Source of the DNA: Demequina salsinemoris
GTDB taxonomy: Bacteria; Actinomycetota; Actinomycetes; Actinomycetales; Demequinaceae
Length of the DNA: 64,000 bases
Direction: 5' to 3'
Assembly (NCBI RefSeq): GCF_000974805.1
Contig: NZ_BBQZ01000002.1
Coordinates: forward strand, 248,001 to 312,000
The notes beneath the pieces are model-generated. The model worked only from the letters and a program-made list of their open reading frames with translations. It searched no databases and had not been told where the DNA came from. Shown here in pieces: positions 8,025 through 15,302 of the stretch. Made by a program: the position numbers and the translations under genes. Positions within the stretch are counted from its first letter, which is position 1. Each line of letters opens with the position of its first letter.

Positions 8025-8992
8025 GCGGCGGCCTCCGCTGCGAGCCGCGCGCACAGGTCGGGAGACGCGCCCCCGACCCCGAGGCCGCCGACCACCCGGC
8101 CGCCCTCGACGAGGGGAACGCCGCCCGGCGCCGCGAGGAATGCCGCCGGACCGAGCGCGCCGAGGGTCGCGGTCGCGTCTCCATAGCGCTCGTGGAGGGC
8201 GCCGCTGGCCACGCCGAATCGCGCGGCCGTCGAGGCCGTGGCCCGGGCGATCTCCACCCCGGCGGCCACCGCATCGTCCATGCGGTCCTCGCGGACAGGG
8301 TCGCCGCCGCCGTCCACGACCGCGACCGACACCCGCTCCCCGAGCCGAGACGCGGCGGCGATCACGGCATCGCACAGCCGCGTGGCCCACGCGAGCTCGC
8401 GCTGCGCGCTCGCACTCGGTGCGGCGCGCATGCCCAGGCTCTGCTCGGGGGTCACCACGAGCTCGCCGAATCGTTCCCTCCAGCGGGCCGTGTCGTCGCC
8501 GTGCTGACCGTCGTAAGGGATTCCGAGCGCGTAGGCGATGAGCAGGTCCTCAGGGTTGGCGGGCGACCCATCGGCGCTGACGACCTCGGGGGACACCCCT
8601 GCCGGGAGGAAGGGGCTCACCGTTGCACCGGACGCGGCGATCCCTCCCACGACGTGACCGTCCTCGGTCACCGGGAGGCCTCCCGCCCCGGGGAAGAGCG
8701 CCTCCGGGGAGGCCGCCACGAAGCCGGCGGAGATCGGGGCCGGCAGGGTCGTCATCCGCCGCAGGTGCTCGGCGCTCGGAACCTGCTGCGTCGCGCAGAT
8801 CCACGCCTTCGAGCGAGCCCTCGCCATGCCTCCGGCGCCCCCGCGGTCGAGCCTCGACGCGGTGACGAGCGCGCCGCTCGCGCCGACCACCGCGATCGCG
8901 CCGCGGAGCCCCAGCTGCTCGGCCTTGTCGACGGCGCGCTCGACGAGCCTGCGTGCGTCGGCGAGGGGGAGGTCGCGCGGGTGGGTGCTCAT
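8021..8992 (-). CDS. Duplicated HbpS/GlcG-like (DUF336) protein
   Basis: A 323-residue protein made of two successive GlcG/HbpS-type domains (about 8-155 and 200-323), each with the family's VAVVD/GDP-like first strands and the Gly-rich GGLPV...GGI and GGVPL...GGLGV blocks. Single-domain members bind haem or small ligands and are often encoded in glycolate, propanediol or alcohol-oxidation operons. A fused pair is uncommon and could form an intramolecular dimer. No secretion signal is seen, so it should be cytosolic. Overlaps both neighbours by four bases. Its biochemical role in the operon is unknown; a ligand-binding or chaperone-like accessory role is inferred. Confidence 0.7.
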   Translation of the reverse strand: MSTHPRDLPLADARRLVERAVDKAEQLGLRGAIAVVGASGALVTASRLDRGGAGGMARARSKAWICATQQVPSAEHLRRMTTLPAPISAGFVAASPEALFPGAGGLPVTEDGHVVGGIAASGATVSPFLPAGVSPEVVSADGSPANPEDLLIAYALGIPYDGQHGDDTARWRERFGELVVTPEQSLGMRAAPSASAQRELAWATRLCDAVIAAASRLGERVSVAVVDGGGDPVREDRMDDAVAAGVEIARATASTAARFGVASGALHERYGDATATLGALGPAAFLAAPGGVPLVEGGRVVGGLGVGGASPDLCARLAAEAAA

Positions 8993-9747
8993 ACGAGGGT
9001 CCTGCCGCCGTCGACGTAGACGCACTGCCCGGTGATGAATCCGGCGCGGTCCGACAGGAGGAAGGTCGCGGCGTCGGCCACCTCGGAGGGCACGCCGAGC
9101 CTGCGTGCGGGCACGAGGGACTCGAGCGACTCGCGGTGACCGTCGCGGTCGAGGTAGGCGCGCGTGAGGTCGGTCTCGATGTATCCGGGACCGACGGCGT
9201 TGACGGTGATCCCGTGGGGAGCCCACTCGCGCGCCATCACCCGCATCAGCTGGTTGATCCCGCCCTTGGACGCGGCATAGGGCGCATGGTGGGCGTGCGC
9301 GAGCAGCGCGGAGACGGACGACACGAAGACGATGCGTCCCTCGCCCTCGGCGATCATGCGGCGCCCGACCTCCTGGCCGAGCCACCAGGCGGTCGAGAGA
9401 TTGAGCCGGAGGATCGACTCCCAGTCGTCGTCGCCGAGCTCGACGATCGGGCGCCGGTCGTTGCGTCCCACGGCATGCACGAAGGCCCGTGGAGTGCCGA
9501 TCAGGTCAACGCATGCGGCGACCACGGCGCGACATGCCTCCGGTGTCGAGATGTCGGCCTGCAGGGTCAGGATCTCGAGGTCCGCGGCGCGCGCGGTGCT
9601 CGCCGCGGCGTCGAGGGTGCGCTCGTCGCGGTCGACGACCGCGACCCTTGCTCCTGCCGCGGCGAGGCTTTGCGCGGTCGCGCCGCCAAGTCCGCCCGCG
9701 CCGATGACGAGGGCGCCTTTGCCCTCCAGGTTCAACCAACCTGCCAT
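8989..9747 (-). CDS. SDR-family NAD(P)-dependent dehydrogenase
   Basis: Classical short-chain dehydrogenase/reductase, 252 residues, first gene of the minus-strand operon. The Gly-rich nucleotide site GAGGLGG is at 16-22, the catalytic Ser region FVSSVS at 141-146, and the catalytic pair Y157 and K161 in YAASK are intact; the C-terminal VDGG motif is present. It probably oxidises a sugar, polyol or hydroxy-acid hydroxyl. ATG 9747 follows AAGGAAGAG. Its promoter, on the minus strand, overlaps the perfect palindrome at 9778-9792, and the divergent operon beginning at 10099 encodes a second SDR. Confidence 0.9.
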   Translation of the reverse strand: MAGWLNLEGKGALVIGAGGLGGATAQSLAAAGARVAVVDRDERTLDAAASTARAADLEILTLQADISTPEACRAVVAACVDLIGTPRAFVHAVGRNDRRPIVELGDDDWESILRLNLSTAWWLGQEVGRRMIAEGEGRIVFVSSVSALLAHAHHAPYAASKGGINQLMRVMAREWAPHGITVNAVGPGYIETDLTRAYLDRDGHRESLESLVPARRLGVPSEVADAATFLLSDRAGFITGQCVYVDGGRTLV

Positions 9748-9777
9748 GAGTGCACTCTTCCTTGAGTTCTCACATGC

Positions 9778-9824
9778 TGAAAGTAACTTTCACACACCGT
9801 AGGGGAGGATCGCGAGCCTGTCCA
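9778..9824 (-). promoter_or_regulatory. Promoter and palindromic operator of the SDR-HbpS-PanE operon
   Basis: On the minus strand a -35 box TGGACA (9824-9819), a 17-base spacer and a -10 box TACGGT (9801-9796) are followed directly by the perfect palindrome TGAAAGTTACTTTCA (9792-9778). The operator therefore covers the expected transcript start, consistent with repression relieved by a pathway compound. The same palindrome, with one different centre base, lies 104 bases away facing the divergent operon. Confidence 0.65.
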
Positions 9825-9873
9825 GACGGCGCCCAGAAGACCGGCGTGTCGCTCGAGAGGGTGGAGCCGGCGC

Positions 9874-9910
9874 TTGACACGGGCTAGCATCTCGATGAAA
9901 GTCACTTTCA
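9874..9910 (+). promoter_or_regulatory. Promoter and palindromic operator of the SDR-FAD oxidase operon
   Basis: A consensus -35 box TTGACA (9874-9879) lies 16 bases before the perfect palindrome TGAAAGTCACTTTCA (9896-9910). The palindrome overlaps the place where the -10 box would fall, and no strong separate -10 box is seen. The arms are identical to those of the site at 9778-9792, so one regulator should control both divergent operons. Confidence 0.6.
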
Positions 9911-9964
9911 AGAAACGAAAGTCGCCCGATCCCTGGGCGGCGCCCCGCACAAAGGAGTGCATCC

Positions 9965-10102
9965 GTGACTGTTCGCTCACGTCGTCTGTCCATGCCGGGC
10001 CCGAAGCGGCCCGGCCCGGCCCCTGTCACCAGGGGGAGGCCGCCGAGCGCGAGCTGGGCCTCCTGCGGCTCGGCGCCACTGGTCCCGGAGGGTTCGCGAT
10101 GA
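9965..10102 (+). CDS. Possible 45-residue leader ORF
   Basis: A GTG-started frame of 46 codons preceded at ideal distance by AAAGGAG (9951-9957). It ends in a TGA that overlaps the ATG of the SDR gene (ATGA, 10099-10102). The peptide is rich in Arg, Pro and Ser and resembles no family I know. The ribosome site and four-base overlap suggest translational coupling, either as a leader peptide or as the remnant of a deleted gene. Composition is close to that of random out-of-frame GC-rich translation, so confidence is low. Confidence 0.3.
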   Translation: MTVRSRRLSMPGPKRPGPAPVTRGRPPSASWASCGSAPLVPEGSR

Positions 10103-10869
10103 CGGGCCGACTCGAAGGCATGGTGGTGCTCGTCACCGGCACCGGTGGCGGCATCGGGCGCGCGACCGCGATGCTGTGCGCCCGCGAGGGCGCCCACGTG
10201 GTCGGCTGCGATCTCAACCCCGGGCCGTCCGAGGAGACCGTCGCGCTCGTGCGCGCCGAGGGTGGCAGGATGGACGCGATCGCGCCCGTCGACCTGGCGA
10301 CGCCCGACGGGGCCGCCGACTGGGTCGACAGGGCGGCGGCGCTCGCGGGCCGGGTTGATGTGCTCGTCAACAACGCGTCCGCGATCCGCTTCGGACCGAT
10401 CGACACGCTGTCCTATGAGGACTGGACCTTCACGATGCGCAACGAGCTCGACATCGTCTTCCTCGTCACGCGAGCGGCCTGGCCGCATCTGGTTGCGGCG
10501 GGAGGCGGCTCGATCGTGAACATCGCCTCGATCACCGCGTCGCGCGGCGCGTGGTTCATGCCGCAGAACGCGCACGGCGCGGCCAAGGGCGGGGTCCTCG
10601 CGCTGACGTACCAGCTCGTCGTCGAAGGAGGGCCCCACGGCATCCGGGTCAACGCGGTGTCTCCGGCGATGACCCAGACGCCGCACACGACCCCCATGCT
10701 CGAGGACCCGGACGGCCCCGCCGAGCAGATCCTGTCCCGAGTGCCGCTGCGTCGCTGGGGCCAGCCGGAGGACGTCGCCAACGCGATCCTGTTCCTCGCG
10801 AGCCCGGAGGCCCGCCACATCTCGGGGGCGAACATCCCCGTCGACGGCGGCGCGGCGGTCGTCGGATGA
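10099..10869 (+). CDS. SDR-family oxidoreductase with catalytic Tyr replaced by His
   Basis: Short-chain dehydrogenase fold, 256 residues. Cofactor motif TGTGGGIG (13-20), NNAS (91-94) and the C-terminal VDGG motif are normal, and the Ser region NIASITAS (141-148) is present. The active-site YxxxK is HGAAK: H159 takes the Tyr position while K163 is kept (codon CAC, read directly). The enzyme may be non-reductive or use another general acid. ATG 10099 follows a GGAGGG site and overlaps the preceding short frame; the stop overlaps the FAD oxidase start (ATGA). First clear enzyme of the plus-strand operon. Confidence 0.87.
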   Translation: MTGRLEGMVVLVTGTGGGIGRATAMLCAREGAHVVGCDLNPGPSEETVALVRAEGGRMDAIAPVDLATPDGAADWVDRAAALAGRVDVLVNNASAIRFGPIDTLSYEDWTFTMRNELDIVFLVTRAAWPHLVAAGGGSIVNIASITASRGAWFMPQNAHGAAKGGVLALTYQLVVEGGPHGIRVNAVSPAMTQTPHTTPMLEDPDGPAEQILSRVPLRRWGQPEDVANAILFLASPEARHISGANIPVDGGAAVVG

Positions 10870-12257
10870 GCGCCGCGGAGACCGTGCGAGGGAGGCTGTT
10901 CCTGAGGGGCGAGCCCGGCTACGAGGAGGCGCGCGTGGGGCGAGTGTTCAACGCCCGCAAGCCGGACCGCTGCCCGGCCGCCGTGCTTGAGGCCGCGGAC
11001 GCCGAGGACGTCGTCGCGGGCGTGCGTCTCGCGATCGAGCGCGGCTGGAGGCTCAGCGTGCGCTCGGGCGGGCATTCGTGGGCTGCCTGGAGCGTCCGTG
11101 ATGAGGCGCTGCTGCTCGACCTCGGAGCGCTCAGGTCCCTCGAGTATGACGACGCGACGGGCATCGTCTCCGCCGGCCCCGCGACGATGGGGGCGCTCGA
11201 GCTCGCGCCGTTCCTCGCCGAGCGCGGCCGCGCGTTCCCGGGAGGGCACTGCGCGACCGTTGGCATCGGCGGCTACCTGCTTCAGGGCGGCCAGGGGTGG
11301 AACGGGCGCGCCAAGGGGTGGGCGTGCGAGAGCGTCGTCGCGGTCGACGTCGTGACGGCCGACGGCGAGCATGTGCGCGCCGACGCCGAGCAGAACTCAG
11401 ACCTGTACTGGGCGGCGCGGGGCGCGGGGCCGGGATTCCCCGGCGTGGTCACCCGCTTCCATCTGCAGACCTATCCTCAGCCCGGCGCGATGTGGCATGA
11501 CACCTGGACGTTCAGCCTGGATGACGCGGAGGCGGTCGTGCACTGGCTTCACGACGTCCTGCCGAGCCTGGACCGGCGTGTCGAGCCCGTCATGGCGGCG
11601 ACGAGGCTTCCCGATGTGCCGCTCTACGACGGCATCGAGCATCCGGGAGGCACGGTGCTGCTGCTGCACGCCACGTGCATGGCCGACTCGGACGACGAGG
11701 CGCGCGACCTGCTGGGCGGGCTCGGCGAGTGCCCCGTCGCTGGGCGCGAGCTGGGTCGGGTCACGGGGCCGACCACGGTCGCTCAGGAGAGCGTCGCGCA
11801 GATGGACCAGAACCCCGACGGCTACCGCTACGCGGTCGACTGCGCGTGGACGAACGCCTCCGCCGATGTCCTCGCGCCCCTGCTGCTGGACATCTGGCGC
11901 GAGCTCGACACCGAGCATTCGTTCTCGATCTGGTACGGCTGGGCTCCCACGCGCGAGCTTCCCGACATGGCGTTCTCGATCGAGGGCGACGTCTATGTCG
12001 CGACGTACCTCATCTACGAGGACGCCGCGGACGATGCGCGGTACAGGGAGCGCGTCCACTCGCGCACCGCGGCGATCGCTCGCGACGGGGGAGTGGGCGT
12101 CTATCTCGGCGACACCGACTTCACGGCTCGCCAGGATCGGTTCCTGGCGCCCGAGAACTACGCCCGCCTCGAGGAGATCCGGGACCGGCGCGACCCTAGC
12201 GGGCGGATCGCGGGGTATCTCTGCGCGGCCAAGGAAGGGCTGAACGTCCATGCCTGA
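10866..12257 (+). CDS. Berberine-bridge-enzyme-like FAD-linked oxidase
   Basis: Oxygen-dependent flavoenzyme of the BBE/6-hydroxynicotine oxidase family, 463 residues, cytosolic (no signal peptide). The FAD domain shows both covalent attachment residues: His70 in RSGGHS (8-alpha-histidyl) and Cys129 in GGHCATVG (6-S-cysteinyl), so bicovalent FAD is predicted. Such enzymes oxidise sugars, oligosaccharides, alcohols or amines and release hydrogen peroxide. The C-terminal portion from about 210 is the substrate domain. Start codon overlaps the SDR stop and the end overlaps the VOC gene by eight bases. Substrate not predictable; a sugar or polyol fits the ABC importer of the same regulon. Confidence 0.88.
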   Translation: MSAAETVRGRLFLRGEPGYEEARVGRVFNARKPDRCPAAVLEAADAEDVVAGVRLAIERGWRLSVRSGGHSWAAWSVRDEALLLDLGALRSLEYDDATGIVSAGPATMGALELAPFLAERGRAFPGGHCATVGIGGYLLQGGQGWNGRAKGWACESVVAVDVVTADGEHVRADAEQNSDLYWAARGAGPGFPGVVTRFHLQTYPQPGAMWHDTWTFSLDDAEAVVHWLHDVLPSLDRRVEPVMAATRLPDVPLYDGIEHPGGTVLLLHATCMADSDDEARDLLGGLGECPVAGRELGRVTGPTTVAQESVAQMDQNPDGYRYAVDCAWTNASADVLAPLLLDIWRELDTEHSFSIWYGWAPTRELPDMAFSIEGDVYVATYLIYEDAADDARYRERVHSRTAAIARDGGVGVYLGDTDFTARQDRFLAPENYARLEEIRDRRDPSGRIAGYLCAAKEGLNVHA

Positions 12258-12672
12258 CGCGTCGCGGCTCGACCACGTCGGGCTCAACGTCCACGATCTC
12301 GCCGCGGCCGCTCGCTGGTACGCGGACGCGTTCGGGTACGTCGTGGAGCTCGAGCTGCGGGTCGCGCCGATCGATCTCGACATCGTCATGCTCGCGCATC
12401 CCGACGGCACCAGGCTCGAGCTGCTGCGTCGCGACGGGGCATCATCGGGGCCGCGGCCGGCGAACCCCGCCGAGGCCGCGCTCGTGCCTGGCTACTCGCA
12501 CCTGGCGTTCGACGTGCGCGGGCTCGACGAGGAGTTCGCGAGGATCGTCGCGCTCGGAGCCCGACCCGTCATGGCGCCCCAGCCCTCGCCGGAGGACGGC
12601 GTCCGCATGGCATACCTCGCCGACCCCGAGGGCAACCTGATCGAGCTGGTCGAACGGCCGGAGCGCACGTGA
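12250..12672 (+). CDS. VOC-family (glyoxalase/dioxygenase fold) protein
   Basis: A 140-residue vicinal-oxygen-chelate protein made of two beta-alpha-beta-beta-beta modules. Candidate metal ligands are the His in LDHVGLNV (H9), the His in YSHLAFDV and the Glu in NLIELVE near the end, the usual H/H/E pattern of glyoxalase I and epimerase-like members. It may isomerise, epimerise or cleave an intermediate produced by the oxidases upstream. ATG 12250 overlaps the oxidase stop and its own stop overlaps the GTG of the MFS gene by four bases, so it is co-translated within the operon. Confidence 0.82.
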   Translation: MPDASRLDHVGLNVHDLAAAARWYADAFGYVVELELRVAPIDLDIVMLAHPDGTRLELLRRDGASSGPRPANPAEAALVPGYSHLAFDVRGLDEEFARIVALGARPVMAPQPSPEDGVRMAYLADPEGNLIELVERPERT

Positions 12673-13859
12673 GGGAGGCCCGCACGTCTACCGCGCCGCG
12701 CCACCTGATGCCGCTCCTCGCGGCCTTCACCGCGCTCGTGGTGCTCACGACCGACGTGTACCTCCCCGTGCTGCCGGAGCTCGGCGCGGATCTCGGGACC
12801 ACCGAGGCGGGAGCCGCCGCGACGGTCTCCGCCGTGCTCATCGGCATCGCGGTCGGACAGCTCGTGCTCGGCCCCGTGAGCGACGCGGTCGGTCGCAGGC
12901 TGCCGTTGCTGATCGGAGGGCTGACCTACGCGCTCGCCCACGTTCTCGGAGCGCTCGCACCGACGCTCGGGGCGCTGCTCGCGCTGCGCGTGGTCGCCGG
13001 GCTAGGGACGGCAGCCTGCCTCGTCGTGTCCCGCGCGATCGTCGCGGACGCCTACCCGGGCGCTGAGGCGGGCCGCGCGTTCGCGACGCTCGGCGCGGTG
13101 GTCGGGATCGCGCCTGTGCTCGCGCCCATCGCGGGCGGCGGGCTCGCGCGGGTGATGGACTGGCGTGGGATGTTCCTCGTTCTCGCCGCCGCGGCGGCAG
13201 CGCTCACCCTTGTCGGCCTTCGCGCGCTTCCTGAGACTCTTCCACCGTCCCGTCGCATCGCCCCGCGGCCGCCGGCAGTCGTAGCCGAGCTGCGTGAGGT
13301 CCTCTCCCACCGCGAGTTCCTCGCGTACCTCGCCGCGCTCGGGGCGGTGGGCGCGGTCCTCTTCGGCTACATCGGGGCCTCGTCGTTCGTGCTTCAGGAC
13401 GGCTTCGGCCTCTCGCCGTTGCAGTACAGCCTGGCCTTCGCCGCCAACGCCGTCGGCATCGTGGGCGCGTCGCTCGCGAGTCGGCAGCTGGTCGCGACGG
13501 CGGGGTCGTGGCGCCTGCTTCGCGTGGGCCATCTGCTGTCGGCATCAGGCGTCGTGGTGCTGGCGTTCGGTGTCGGCCTCGACCTGCTCCCCGTCGTCCT
13601 CGCGGGGCTGTTCCTTGCCATCGCGAGCATCGGCCTCGTCATCCCGGCCGTCATGACGCTGGGGATGGAGGTCGAGCGCGAGCGCGCGGGCGCTGCCTCC
13701 GGCCTGCTCGGGATCTGCCAGTTCGCCGTCGGGGCCGTCGCGTCTCCGCTTGCCGGAACCGCGGGATCGCCCTGGTCGCTCGTCGCGGTGATGGGTGCAG
13801 GCGTGGTCGCGGGACCTCTGCTCGTGCGGGTGATCCCGGAGCGGTCGACCTCGCGCTAG
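12669..13859 (+). CDS. MFS transporter, Bcr/CflA-like
   Basis: Twelve-helix major facilitator of the drug/H+ antiporter-1 family, 396 residues. The TTDVYLPVLPELG segment near residues 20-33 corresponds to the conserved TM1 motif of Bcr/CflA proteins, and GPVSDAVGRR is the loop 2-3 motif. Last gene of the plus-strand operon; GTG start overlaps the VOC stop (GTGA). It probably exports a toxic or dead-end product of the pathway, or is a secondary uptake system for a related compound. The gene ends 27 bases before the hairpin at 13887. Confidence 0.85.
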   Translation: MREARTSTAPRHLMPLLAAFTALVVLTTDVYLPVLPELGADLGTTEAGAAATVSAVLIGIAVGQLVLGPVSDAVGRRLPLLIGGLTYALAHVLGALAPTLGALLALRVVAGLGTAACLVVSRAIVADAYPGAEAGRAFATLGAVVGIAPVLAPIAGGGLARVMDWRGMFLVLAAAAAALTLVGLRALPETLPPSRRIAPRPPAVVAELREVLSHREFLAYLAALGAVGAVLFGYIGASSFVLQDGFGLSPLQYSLAFAANAVGIVGASLASRQLVATAGSWRLLRVGHLLSASGVVVLAFGVGLDLLPVVLAGLFLAIASIGLVIPAVMTLGMEVERERAGAASGLLGICQFAVGAVASPLAGTAGSPWSLVAVMGAGVVAGPLLVRVIPERSTSR

Positions 13860-13886
13860 CCCTGCGGCCGTGGTCGACGCGACGAA

Positions 13887-13925
13887 GCCCCCTCTCGGAT
13901 CCAGGAGGGGAGAGCGAGAGGGGGC
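13887..13925 (+). terminator. Possible terminator hairpin after the catabolic operon
   Basis: Ten-base-pair arms GCCCCCTCTC (13887-13896) and GAGAGGGGGC (13916-13925) enclose a 19-base loop that can itself pair partly. No U-run follows. It is placed 27 bases after the MFS stop codon. Confidence 0.45.
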
Positions 13926-14088
13926 GACGCGCGCCACGCACGCACCCACGGAGCTTGTCGGCGAAGGCGGTGCATGGACTTGTCGTGCCCGGCGCCGGCG
14001 GTGTCCCTGCCGATCGGTGCCGTTGAGATCCCCATCGGACGGCGCGCGGCCGACGAAAGGGTTCTGGGGGATGATTCGCGATGTGGGC

Positions 14089-14123
14089 TTGCACATTACT
14101 TCACGAACGGTGTACATTCGTGA
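14089..14123 (+). promoter_or_regulatory. Promoter with dyad operator for the GH43-symporter operon
   Basis: -35 TTGCAC (14089-14094), an 18-base spacer and -10 TACATT (14113-14118). The inverted repeat TCACGAA (14101-14107) / TTCGTGA (14117-14123), with the small palindrome TGTACA between, straddles the spacer and the -10 box, so a repressor would block polymerase. The implied transcript leader is about 160 bases. Confidence 0.6.
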
Positions 14124-14220
14124 CACTACATTCTCAAGTTTGGTAGCGACTCGCGCAGGTGCGAGCGAACATCAAGCCTGGGAGGATGGTGCAAGGGTCC
14201 TGCGAAGTCGTCGTAGATTT

Positions 14221-14235
14221 TGTCTAGCGTTAACA
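14221..14235 (+). promoter_or_regulatory. LacI-like operator candidate in the GH43 leader
   Basis: TGTCTAGCGTTAACA resembles the central-CG pseudo-palindromes bound by LacI-family sugar repressors (right half AGCGTTAACA good, left half imperfect). It is 50 bases before the GH43 start codon, downstream of the promoter at 14089, and could serve a roadblock or a second promoter. Confidence 0.35.
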
Positions 14236-14285
14236 CCATGCGCGGAGGCCCCTGCGCGCCACAGTCTTTTTCACGAGGAGCACCG

Positions 14286-15302
14286 ATGGTCCACGACATC
14301 CCGAACCCGATCGTCCTGCAGCGCGCCGACCCGTGCGTCCTGCGCGAGGGCGGTCAGTACTACTTCACGGGTTCGTACCCGCTGTACGACCGCATCGTCC
14401 TGCGCCGTGCCGAGCGGCTTGAGGACCTCCAGGCGGCCGAGGAGGTCACGATCTGGACCAAGCCGGAGACCGGACCGCAGTCGTCCCTGATCTGGGCTCC
14501 CGAGATCCACCGCGTCAACGGCGCGTGGTACATCTACTACGCGGCCGCTCCCGACATGTCGGTCACGCGTCCCGAGCCCGACGTCGACGACACCTTCAAC
14601 CACCAGGTCTACTGCCTCGAGTGCACCGACGAGGACCCGATCACGGGCACGTGGGTCGAGAAGGGCAAGGTCGACACCGGCTGGAGCGACTTCGCGCTCG
14701 ACGCGACGAGCTTCGTGAAGGACGGCGTGCAGTACCTGGTCTGGGCGCAGCAGGAGGCCGCGATCAAGGGCCACTCCAACCTGTACATCGCGCGCATGGA
14801 GAACCCCTGGACCCTCGCGACCAAGGCCGTCATGCTGACGAAGCCCGAGTACGACTGGGAGATCCAGGTGTTCTGGGTCAACGAGGGCCCCTCCGTGCTG
14901 CAGCGGAACGGAAAGGTCTACCTGACCTACTCCGCGTCGGGCACCGGCATCGAGTACGCGATGGGTCTGCTCACCGCGGACGCCGACGCCGACCTCCTCG
15001 ACCCCGCGAGCTGGACCAAGTCGAAGGACCCGGTCTTCACCTCGGCGCCCGAGAACGGCATCTACGGCCCGGGCCACAACTCGTTCACCGAGACCGCTGA
15101 CGGCGAGCCCGTCATCGTCTACCACGCCCGCACGTACACCGAGATCGTCGGGGACCCGCTGTGGGAGCCGAACCGTCAGGCATGCGCCCAGGTGCTGCCG
15201 TTCGACGAGGAGGGCAACCCTGTGTGGGGCGAGCCGCAGCCGATCACGCGCCCGGCCCCGACCTCCGTCGAGGTCCTCCCGCCTGAGGGCATGAGCGCAT
15301 GA
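14286..15302 (+). CDS. GH43 glycosidase (exo-alpha-L-arabinofuranosidase-like)
   Basis: Inverting five-bladed beta-propeller hydrolase, 338 residues, close in pattern to GH43 subfamily 26 exo-1,5-arabinofuranosidases. Catalytic triad: general base D15 in RADPCV, pKa-modulating D139 in LDATSF and general acid E200 in NEGPSV. No signal peptide, so it acts on imported oligosaccharides. ATG 14286 follows GAGGAG. Its stop overlaps the start of a LacY-type symporter (ATGA), a direct uptake-then-cleavage pair. Arabinose-containing disaccharides or short arabino-oligosaccharides are the likely substrate; beta-xylosidase activity is possible. Confidence 0.88.
   Translation: MVHDIPNPIVLQRADPCVLREGGQYYFTGSYPLYDRIVLRRAERLEDLQAAEEVTIWTKPETGPQSSLIWAPEIHRVNGAWYIYYAAAPDMSVTRPEPDVDDTFNHQVYCLECTDEDPITGTWVEKGKVDTGWSDFALDATSFVKDGVQYLVWAQQEAAIKGHSNLYIARMENPWTLATKAVMLTKPEYDWEIQVFWVNEGPSVLQRNGKVYLTYSASGTGIEYAMGLLTADADADLLDPASWTKSKDPVFTSAPENGIYGPGHNSFTETADGEPVIVYHARTYTEIVGDPLWEPNRQACAQVLPFDEEGNPVWGEPQPITRPAPTSVEVLPPEGMSA

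Larger units (their letters stand above)
13926..14285. other. Non-coding stretch upstream of the GH43 gene
   Basis: I see no gene in this 360-base region. It holds a good promoter with an overlapping dyad (14089-14123), a LacI-like half-symmetric element (14221-14235) and a leader of about 160 bases with small GC-rich hairpins such as GACTCGC/GCGAGC around 14148-14165. Part of it is noticeably less GC-rich than its surroundings, as expected for regulatory DNA. Confidence 0.6.
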
